Part shown: positions 55,704 to 64,000 of the stretch, piece by piece | Layout of the letters: each line of letters opens with the position of its first letter | Position numbering within the stretch: the first letter of the stretch is position 1 | Assembly: GCA_015501605.1 (NCBI GenBank) | Contig: JADNRZ010000028.1 | Span: 248,001-312,000 of the forward strand | Reading direction: 5' to 3' | DNA length: 64,000 bases | DNA from: Panaeolus papilionaceus | Lineage: Eukaryota; Basidiomycota; Agaricomycetes; Agaricales | Translations under genes and position numbers: made by a program | The notes under the pieces: model-generated | Seen by the model: the letters and a program-made list of their open reading frames with translations, nothing else | The model's database searches: none | Told to the model about the DNA's origin: nothing

Positions 55704-58700
55704 ATGGAGTCTGATCCTGATGGCCTGTCTGATCGCACCTTGCGACGCTGTATCTGTGGTTGCAACGAAAGGGTTTCCGGCCCAACTACGAGGCGACATA
55801 TCAGGGGGGACGCCAAAGTATCTGAACGCCTGAGGCTTCTTGCCGAAATATCAAAGTTGCAAGTGTTCTCCTATGCACCGATTCATCAAGCGCCTCATCC
55901 TCCCATCCCATCCAGCCCCAGAGGCCCCAACCTTATTATGAGTGTAGAAAGGACAGGTAGCCGCTATCCCGGTCCAAGCGGAAATGAGGGTTCTGTGGAA
56001 ATTGACGATCCTGGGCCTCTACAGGGCTATCCTGACCAGCCACATGTCTTTCAAGCAACTGAAGGCACGAGCACGAGATTTCCTGACCTTCCAAGCAACC
56101 ATCTGCATTCTTTTTCCAGCGCTCGATGGAGCGGTGATCCAAGGCCAATGGCATTGCTTACTGAACGACAGATCGAAGAAGAGCAAGAACGGCTTGAAGG
56201 AAGGGAGGAAAGCGACAACAATGATGAGAGCCATGACCAAGATATGGGTGATTACGGAGCTGCCGACGACCACGACGATCATGAGGGTGCGCACGAGGAG
56301 GACGAGGACGAGGAAGATGTAGACGAGGAGGTAGATGAAGGGCAGGAGGATGAGGACGAAGAATTTGAGGAAGAGGCGATTGAGGATGGGGATGGGGAAA
56401 GGATGCAAGGGGTTCAGTTTAACGACATGGGTGGGATGAACATCATCAACACTGAAGACGCCAGATATGCGCATGCAGAAATGTTAGTCCGCCAGCAGTT
56501 TCAACGAGAGGCTCATGCTGCACGTCAACTAGGTGAGTTGAACACAATAGCCACATTTAAATTGAGCTAATCTTCAGTACCATCAGACTCGTACGACCTC
56601 AATCTGATACGCATTTTTACGCTCAAAGTCGAGAGTCACCTCTCCCTAAGGACCTACAACCAACTGTTCAAGGTGTTTCCCAGTAGTGGTCAGGTCCCTT
56701 GGAAAATGGCCAAGAAACACGCTCTCTCCTTATCTGGTTTTCGCCCTGTTCGTTACAGCTGCTGCGTTAACAGCTGTGTTTGCTTTACTGGCCCCTTCAA
56801 GGATCTCACTACTTGCCCGATTTGCGCAGAGCCTCGTTTCAAAGGCGAAACCCCTCGCAAGTTCTTCGAGTATCTTCCTCTGATACCGCGATTGAAGGCA
56901 ATGGTTGGAAACCCCACCCTAGGGGCCGAGATGCGCTATTGCTCTCAAGAGACTAATCAGCACGTTCCAGGGGTCACCAAGGACATCTACGACGGCGATC
57001 TCTACCGATCACTTGTTGCAACTGTCATCCCTGATTCAACCCCCCCAACCCACTTTTTTTCTGATGAGCGCGACGTTGCCCTTGGACTTTCAACGGATGG
57101 TTTTGCACCGTTCGACCGCGCCGACAAAACTGCATGGCCCATCATTCTATTCAACTATAATCTTCCACCCTCAAAGCGATTCCAAAAGCAATACTGCATC
57201 AATGTTGGCACCGTTCCTGGTCCAAAGAAGCCTGTTGACTGGGACTCCTTTTGCTGGCCGCTTTTCGAAGAGCTGATCAAGCTTGAAGTGGGAATCGAGG
57301 CGTTTGATGGTGTTGCGATGGTTCTTTTTCTCCTCCGTGCCTTTCTCATCGTTATTTTTGGCGACATCCCCGCAATGTCCCTTGTGATGCGTATGAAGGG
57401 CCACAATGGATTCAGACCATGTCGCATGTGCAACATTCATGGCATTGCCGCCTCCGTAGGTGCTAACACGCTCTATGTTCCTCTCTCGCGTCGTAATCTA
57501 CCAACTTCTGTTTCCCAACACGGCCCCACGGAGTACAACGTCGCTAACCTACCACATCGTACTCATGTAGAGTTCATGCAACAATCTCAGGAGGTTCAAA
57601 TGGCACTCACTGCAACGGCTGAGGACGAACTTTCCAAGCTCTACGGTATCAAAGGCATTCCCATTCTTTCCTTCCTAACTTCCATTTCATTTCCTTTATC
57701 CTTTCCCTATGATTTCATGCACTTGGTTTGGGAGAACACGGTAAAGAATCTAATGCTGCTTTGGACTGGCAAATTCAAGAAGGAGTCCGTGTCGCACGTG
57801 GGGCAGGGCTACTACATCACACCAGACATTTGGAAGGAGATCGGCGCCGACGTAGCAGCGTGTGCAAAAACCATCCCAGCTGCTTTTGGAACAGTCATTC
57901 CGAATGTTGCAAACAAAAGTGTCAAGCTTACAGCCGAAATGTACTCGAATTTCACCTTGTTCATCGCCCCCATTGTCTTGATTGATCGGTTTGTCAACAA
58001 CAACTACTACACCCACTTTATGGGTTTGGTCTACCTCATCAACCTGTGCCTGGCCTTGGAAATCACGCAAGAAATGATCGATGATATTGAGATGGGCTTT
58101 CGCCAGTGGGTAGTGGACTACGAGAGGTATGCGCCCAGATATATTAAACTCTGTGCCGTTTACTGAAGCTCCGCATTCATTTACCAACATGATCAGGTTA
58201 TACTATCGTTTTTCTGCACAACGCCTGGCATGCTGCCCCCTCACTATTCACGCGCTACTTCACATTGCAGATTGCATCTGCGCAAATGGCCCCGTTTGGA
58301 CCTGGTGGGCGTATCCAATGGAGCACCATTGTAATACTCTGTTGCGAGCTATCAAAAGTTGACAGCATCCCTACTCCTCCATCTCGAATTTCGTAACCGC
58401 AACATCCCAGCTCGATCACATCCGTTTAAGGTTTCAGGCTGCAGACGAGTTGAACCTTGACCCGCTCAAATTTGACAATGGGGTAATTATAGAAGGCTGT
58501 AAGTAAAAGTTGATTGTATTTCCGGAATTCAGACAGATTAATTTTTATTAGATGAAGAATACAAGCTTACCCCGCCCATGGGGCCACACATGCTGGATAA
58601 CCTATTTGATCAAGGGTGTAGTCTGCGCTACAAAATACAGGTTCACTTGTCAACACGTCTTTGTGTTCCGTTGACAGCAATTAGGCGCACTTTTCCTTTG

Positions 58701-59218
58701 ACAGATCCCATTCTTCAATTTGGGCGTCTTATTATTACAGGCGGTGGAGATGTGATCCGTGCCTCTGCCATCGGCAAGCGGTCTGAAGACTCGCATGACA
58801 ACACCTACATTCGAGTAAGTGTTCGTTCATTCCACTGATCACCGAGCATTTCTGACCTTGCTTAAAATTGTTTTCACAGTACGAATGTGAGAGGGATCGA
58901 AACGAGCGTTTCCCATCACGACCAGAGGTAATGGTTATGGAATCGTTCTTTGGGCAACTTGTCAAGATCATTCTACTCGAGATTCCGGCTCATCCAGAAG
59001 TTGGGGTAGAGGAGCGATTCCTTGTGCCTGTTGCACTCGTTAATGAGTTCAGAATTAAGAAGGAAAACAGCATTTGTTGGCATGATTCCGATGATGGTCT
59101 TACAGTCGTAGACTTGGCCACAATTAAATGTGTCGTGGGCAGGGTGAGGCATGGCAATAGATGGGCATACGTAGATCGTACTCCTGTTGTTCATCCATCT
59201 TCAGAGATCTTGAACTAA
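55704..59218 (+). pseudogene. Tnp2 (CACTA/En-Spm) transposase with one in-frame stop
   Basis: The best start is MESDPDGLSDRTLRRCICGC at 55704. An N-terminal Cys/His motif is followed by a long Asp/Glu-rich region (56220-56400). The core has CCVNSCVCFTGPFKDLTTCP (zinc knuckle) near 56765 and DVALGLSTDGFAPFD near 57075 with the first catalytic Asp. GDIPAMS..HNGFRPCRMC is near 57390, FPYDFMHLVWENTVKNLMLL near 57715, and WWAYPMEHHCNTLLRAIKS near 58305 carries the Glu. A TGA at 58360-58362 follows AIKS. Exons 4 and 5 (58552-58814, 58880-59218) end at SSEILN. Tnp2 is the DDE transposase that cuts at CACTA termini. Apart from the TGA I found no lesion, so the protein was lost recently. Confidence 0.85.
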
Positions 59219-59417
59219 CAATCTCATATGGTTTATAGTTGCCTTCTTGACTTATATCTGGTCTGAAGCAGATACACCAGAGAACGTGAATGGCAAGTCT
59301 GTGAACTATTGTTTAAATTTGTTTCTATTCAATCACCACCAATTGTAACTCAAGATAACTCTCCCAACAGGTCAAGAAAAACTCCAACTCTCTGCTTTTA
59401 AATCTCCCAACCTTCTA

Positions 59418-59454
<37 letters not shown>

Positions 59455-60144
59455 ACTACCTTGCTTTAAAATCAAAAATCATTGTCCCAAGGCAACTAAC
59501 AGCGCTAACACTACCGGATCGCATTCCAGAAACCGCTCAAAACAGCTACAGATAAGAAACGATTCTTGGGAATCTTTCAACCGAATACTGACGCTTAAAT
59601 GAGATAGAATCTAGCTATTACAACAAACAATCACGGCTTCGCTTATCGAACAATTGGAGGGTGGCTCTGTATTTCTTGTGGGTGCTTTGGCTATTCAAGT
59701 AAGTTGGCATCGCTTTTTTATGGTGTATTCTCGTTGACACTGTCGTGATCGTCGCCCATGTTGTCCTATATAGTCAACCAAATCAAAAACAGAACACCCA
59801 AAATCACAATATTCGTGGAAAGCGACGACGCGCCTGGGACCAAGTGATACCGAAAAGTGCGATGCGACATCCATAACAGGTGATCATGCTACCGTCGAGG
59901 TCCCCCCCAAGTATTCCTGACTTCACCGCTCGCGAGGTGCGATACAACGCGTGATGAAGGTCGACAATATTTACAGCAAAAGTCATGTATTGAGGTTTTG
60001 GAGAAACCATTACATCGTCCTTTCCCGAACGTCAAGCGTGCTCCGTCAATTTAACTTCTATCGTTTGTGTTTGTTTCACTTTCCTTTCTTTTCTTCGAAT
60101 TTCATTCACAACGACTTTCAAGCTTTTCTTTCTTCGCCAGTCAG
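59219..60144. other. Non-coding region between Tnp2 and gene D
   Basis: It contains a (TC)n microsatellite at about 59413-59451. I saw no ORF that makes sense here. Confidence 0.4.
59413..59451. repeat. (TC)n microsatellite
   Basis: A run of CT dinucleotides (about 15 pure units) following TCTATCTATCT, 195 bp after the Tnp2 stop codon. Confidence 0.9.
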
Positions 60145-60919
60145 GATGAAAATTACCCCCCGGTTGTCTGCGACGCATGGTAAGTGTAAAGACACCTCCT
60201 TCGGGCATCTAAATTGATGTAACAGGTATCAAACATACGCCACGCGCCCAGGGAATGATGCGAAACGCATACCGTCCCTATAGACCACACGCATCAAGTC
60301 GACGCGGTCGTCGCGTACGAGGAAAGCCCGGCATGAATCCGAACTCGATACCAGTGGGTAAAATAAGTGAATTACCCGCATTGTTCTACGAGGAACAGGG
60401 GCAAGATAGCGAAAATGGAAAGGAGGTCTTGAAATGGTCAATAGGGAGTGTCGCATGGGGGAAATCCAATGATTGTTGGTATTGGGAAAAGGTCAGTCGC
60501 GATAACTAAACAGATCGTTATATTTCTGAGCAACATGATAGACCGGGAATTGGACACAACGTCCAGACAGCAACAATCTGTGGCACCCAATGATCGTTAT
60601 TGGCTTAGTGGACGCTGCCTGCGAAGTGCTCGTCTGCTCTCACTACCTACCACCGGACCTGGATACGAAGGCGAAAAACGCGAACACATATTGTACACGT
60701 AGTGACGGTTTTTTTGAAGATACGGTGGGCATCGTGGAGGACATCCCGACAACAACTGCGACCAGAGTGGCCTTGGGCACCACATTCCTCATTCCTGCCT
60801 CACTGCTCGTTGCTACAGACGCGCAGCGGGCGGTCACCCTCCCCGAAAAGCTACATTATTCCGATCTTCAAAAACTTTGGAACGACGTCCGTTATTTTAG
60901 ATCTAGAAATTACTATTAA
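60145..60919 (+). CDS. CACTA cargo gene D, small hypothetical
   Basis: The likely start is MKITPRLSATH at 60145, followed by a GTAAGT..AACAG intron of about 50 nt. It continues in TPRAQGMMRNAYRPYRPHAS and a basic stretch RRGRRVRGKPGMNPNS, then KWSIGSVAWGKSNDCWYWEK. A further frame at 60590-60919 encodes LVDAACEVLVCSHYLPPDLD and ends YSDLQKLWNDVRYFRSRNYY, and may be a later exon. Domain unknown. The basic N-terminus would suit a nuclear protein. It may be one spliced gene or two fragments. Confidence 0.4.
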
Positions 60920-61286
60920 TCGCAAATTTTTATGTACATGTGTCCTTAATTTCGTGTTGAAGCTACTTATACCTTACCCTTCTTTATCTTGATACCAATA
61001 TGACATTTCTTGCTATTTAATGACCATTGTCTTTCTTGTCTCTTACAAACCGCGAAACGAATTCGAATTTGATGAGCTTCGTGTGAAATCCCCCTGCCCC
61101 TAGGCTTACGGGCGTATATTTCCTTAGGTTCTGGCGTATCAGCACAGTGGGTTTTAGAGACACTTCAAAAACGATGTATATTCCCGCCTCACTACTATCT
61201 CACGATACCAATGGCTGAAAAGTACGACGATAGGGTACGTATTTTCCCTCTCAAATTCCCGCTGCTGCGGCTTTTCCACCTCAATT
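60920..61286. other. CACTA right subterminal region
   Basis: Non-coding. It contains CACAGTGGG near 61145, an internal echo of the terminal CACAGTG, and AATTCCCGC near 61255 matching AAATTCCCGCC near 40972 at the other end. Confidence 0.4.
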
Positions 61287-61298
61287 GGGTCCACAGTG
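61287..61298 (-). repeat. CACTA element, right TIR
   Basis: GGGTCCACAGTG, the complement of CACTGTGGACCC; 11 of 12 bases match the left TIR. Confidence 0.85.
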
Positions 61299-61301
61299 GT
61301 A
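61299..61301. repeat. 3-bp target-site duplication GTA, right (CACTA element)
   Basis: Second copy of the target triplet; on the minus strand it is the TAC codon of SRNY in gypsy integrase. Confidence 0.85.
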
Positions 61302-64000
61302 GTTCCTAGACACAAGCTCCAAGGTCTTCCAACATCCAGGGTGTCCAGCAAGAGTGGAGTCATGACAGAGAGCCACAATGCGATGACGAAGATCACCACC
61401 TGGAGGGACATAGAGCTTGCCACAGAAGTAGATAAGACCATCAGCTTCATCCCACTCTGAGGAGCGAAGAGACTGAGATCCAGTCTTTCTGAGCGCCTTG
61501 ACTGCCTTGGCCACAGTGTCCTCAAGATCAGAAGCCTCCTTGGAATGTTGACGGATCTCACGAACCAGAGAGCATTCCTGTCCAACAAATTCCAGACCTT
61601 CTAGTGCACAAACTGCAAACATCCCTAGGGTAAGGAGGGTGATGTTCTGATTGTCACATTCACTAGAACCATGGTCAGACCAACGTGAGAGGGCATCTGC
61701 TTTTCCCATAGTAGCTCCTGCCTTGTGCTGCATGACAAAGTCAAAGCGCGCCAGAGTGAGAGACCAGTGGGCTTGCCTGTGGTTGAGGTTCTGAGACAAC
61801 ATGAAGTATTCCAAGTTCTTGTGGTCAGTCCAGATCTCAAACTTGTGGCAGGCACCCTCAAGGAAGTGTCTCCATTCCTGCAAGGCTCGAATGATTGCAA
61901 GCATTTCCTTGTCATGAATCTCATAGTTCCTTTCGACAGGAGAGAGTGACTTGGAGAAGAAAGCAATGGGATGCCACTTTCCATCTTCTGGAGACTGTTG
62001 AGAGAGTACAGCACCAGTGGCGAAGTCTGAAGAGTCAGCTTCAAGCTGGAAAGGGAGATCATCATTGGGAGCAGCAAGGACAGGGGAAGAGGTGACAGCA
62101 TCCTTGATGGACTGGAAGGCAGTAGTGGCAGCAGGAGACCAGGAAAACTCAGTGGAGCTCTTGGTAAGGTCAAAGAGGGGACGTGCATGGTGAGAGAAGT
62201 CCTTGATGAACCGTCAATAGAAGTTGGCAAAACCCAGGAAAGATTGGACTTCTTTCCTATTGGTGGGGGTGGGCCATTGAGCAACTCCAGCAACTTTGAC
62301 AGGATCCATCTTGACTCGGTTCTCAGCAACGATAAGCCCAAGGTACTCAATGCATGTCTTCTCAAACTCGTATTTCTCCAGACGGAGGCAGAGACCATGT
62401 TCCTCTAGACGCTTCAGGACCCTATGAGTGACCTCTCGATGCTCAGGAATATCCTTGGTGAAGATCAGGATGTCATCCAGGTATACCACAACCACACCTT
62501 CAGAGATCATATCTTGGAAGATCTTGTTCATCATGGTTTGGAAGGTGGCAGGACTGTTGGTGAGACCAAAGAACATGACAAGAGGTTCGAAGAGACCTCT
62601 GTGAGTGCAAAAAGCAGCCTTCCACTCGTCTCCTTCCTTGATGTGGACATTGTTGAAACCCCAACGAATGTCAAGCTTGGTGAAGTAGCGCGCACCATGA
62701 CGTTGGTTGATAAGGTCAGAGATGAGAGGGAGAGGGTACTTGTTCTTCACAGTCATATCATTGAGCATGCGATAGTCCTGGACCAGACGAAGGGAGCCAT
62801 CCTTTTTCTTCACAAAGAAGACTGGTGATGCCATGGGGGACTTGGAGCGGCGAAACTTTCCCTGAGCTTCATTCTCAGCAAGGAAGCACTCAGCCTCTTC
62901 ACGTTCTGCAGGGTTTAATGTGTAAACCTTGCATCCCTTGGGTTGGGCTCCAGGAACAAGCTCAATTGCATGATCCCAAGGTCTTCTCTCAGGGAGCTTA
63001 AGAAACTCAGCTTCAGAGAAGACATGATGGAAGAGACTCTGATAGTCAGGCACTGGACCATGAGATGAGGAAGGGAGAGTGGTCTGTTCTGGTTGAGGAG
63101 CAGAGTTACACAAGAAACCTTCAGCCAGGCGTTGACTGATGGTTGAAGTAGCATTGATATGCTCTTCAGCTTCTTTGGGGAGTAAGCCAGAAACCCAGAC
63201 ACAATCACCTTCCTCAAGATCAAATGGCAGATCAGAGGACTCGAGATCATCAGAATCTTCAGGGGAAGACTCTTCAGGGGTGAGAGAGGGGGCAGGACCA
63301 GAGCGGCAGGCATTCACCTTGGCTTCTTCCTTACGAGCAGCCTTCTTTTCCTCATTGAGTTCCTTCTTGCAACCAAAGCATTGACTGCTAGGCTTGCAAC
63401 GAGACATCTTGACTTCTCCAGTTTCCCAATTGATTTCAGGATTGTGACCCCTGAACCAAGTATATCCAATGATCAGCTTCTGCTTCCCTAAGCCAGTGAC
63501 ACAGAAGAGTGCACGTTCTGTGTGGCTGTTGTACTGGAGGATCAAGTCAACCACCTCAGTAATTGAACCAGACTCATTGAGTGTTCCATCTACGTTACAA
63601 ACAGGGATGGGGCAGCTGAGCTTCCTGGTGGCAATTTGGTTGGACTTGACATACTCTCAATCGATGAACAGACCAGTAGCGCCAGTGTCGAGCAAGGCCT
63701 TAACAGATCGAGCCTCATGGGAGTCGGTGGTCTCTATCTCAACCTTCAGGTGAAGGGAGCTAGGTCCAGGTGCAAGAGAAGAGATGGTGCACGAGGATGG
63801 AAGGCAACGACATTCCCATTTAGAGCGACGAGGTAGGCAGGGCAGAGCAGAGGGATCATGGAGGGAGGATGGAGAGGGGGGAGCCTTGTCTTCATCTGGG
63901 AGAGATGGAGTCTCATCAACCAGAGGAGCATACCGATTACAAGAGTCAAGGATGACTTTAGGACAAGGTGGAGTTTGTGCAGGTGTTTGCACAGAGACTT
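61299..64000 (-). pseudogene. Ty3/gypsy chromovirus pol, 5' part: protease, reverse transcriptase, RNase H, integrase N-terminus
   Basis: Reading down from the window edge: aspartic protease (VKALLDTGATGLFID near 63690, then TGA at 63657-63659 before EYVKSN); a linker; reverse transcriptase (SPVFFVKKKDGSLRLVQDYR near 62800, FTKLDIRWGFNNVHI near 62680, VVVVYLDDILIF near 62490); a second TGA at 62214-62216 after FANFY; RNase H (LEADSSDFATGAVLSQQ near 62040, EIWTDHKNLEYF near 61830); and the integrase zinc-finger His pair (LCHDSTLAGHPGCWKTLELV) ending at SRNY. The HHCC zinc finger is thus divided between this piece and 39626-40891. Gag and the 5' LTR lie beyond 64000. Apart from the TGA codons the sequence is well preserved, so the element is not very old. 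Confidence 0.9.

Larger units (their letters stand above)
40892..61298 (+). mobile_element. CACTA (Tnp2) transposon, 20,407 bp, inserted in gypsy integrase
   Basis: TIRs CACTGTGAACCC and GGGTCCACAGTG and the duplication GTA define the element. Removing it with one GTA restores the gypsy peptide LELVSRNYWWPHMSKF, so the ends are exact. Contents in order: cargo gene A (-, split by a copia element), cargo gene B (+), cargo gene C (-), a repeated-motif region, the Tnp2 transposase (+) and cargo gene D (+). Without the copia insertion and its extra TSD it would be about 13.9 kb. The transposase has one in-frame TGA, gene A has one, and gene B has a 1-bp frameshift, so this copy is probably non-autonomous, though its ends could still be mobilised in trans. 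Confidence 0.9.

Noticed and set aside
26518..63659. TGA read as arginine (recoding) in these transposase genes
   Set aside because: The intact copia frame uses CGA and other Arg codons normally with no internal TGA, and lesions of other kinds co-occur, so mutation is the simpler explanation.

Overview
The window looks like a repeat-dense, probably heterochromatic stretch of a basidiomycete (Agaricomycete-type) nuclear genome. The evidence is short GT..AG introns, chromodomain Ty3/gypsy and Ty1/copia retrotransposons, hAT, CACTA/Tnp2 and P-like DNA transposons, and decayed copies of ordinary fungal genes. I see no intact single-copy host gene, no rRNA or tRNA gene and no CRISPR array.

Layout. 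1-8.76 kb is a graveyard of host genes: a 3-ketoacyl-CoA thiolase pseudogene (-), a scrap of an SR-protein kinase (-), a frameshifted Pro/Ser-rich protein (-) and the C-terminal part of a SNF2/STH1 chromatin remodeller (+). 8.77-24.1 kb holds a divergent pair of transposon-type genes: a multi-exon Tnp2/CACTA-like RNase-H-fold transposase relative (-, 21361 to 9038) and a companion gene (+, 21547-22980). The transposase gene is cut by a 7,887-bp P-like element (10814-18700) with terminal inverted repeats and an 8-bp target duplication. That element carries a Ulp1-like cysteine protease gene with a zinc-finger tail and a degenerate transposase. 26.0-29.3 kb is a hAT transposase pseudogene. 29.5-39.6 kb is AT-rich and holds small inverted-repeat elements, GTAGCA-rich repeats, LTR-like segments in inverted orientation and a copia reverse-transcriptase scrap.

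39.6-64 kb is a three-level nest. A minus-strand gypsy chromovirus (5' end beyond the window) has its integrase gene split by a 20,407-bp CACTA element (40892-61298; TIR CACTGTGAACCC / GGGTCCACAGTG; TSD GTA). The CACTA element encodes a Tnp2 transposase (+) and four further ORF sets. One of these is itself split by a 6,537-bp copia element (41924-48460) with 351-bp LTRs that match at every position I compared, TSD TATGG, a primer site matching initiator tRNA-Met and an uninterrupted 1,833-codon gag-pol. Removing each insertion plus one target copy restores the interrupted reading frame exactly, which fixes the order gypsy, then CACTA, then copia.

Decay pattern. Almost every in-frame stop I found in the older elements and pseudogenes is TGA, often where the family has arginine. 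One P-like site reads TGA TAA where CGA CAA is expected. This fits C-to-T change at CGA, i.e. deamination of methylated cytosine or a RIP-like process. The young copia ORF has none. Functional calls rest on motifs read by eye and on family knowledge; no database search was possible.
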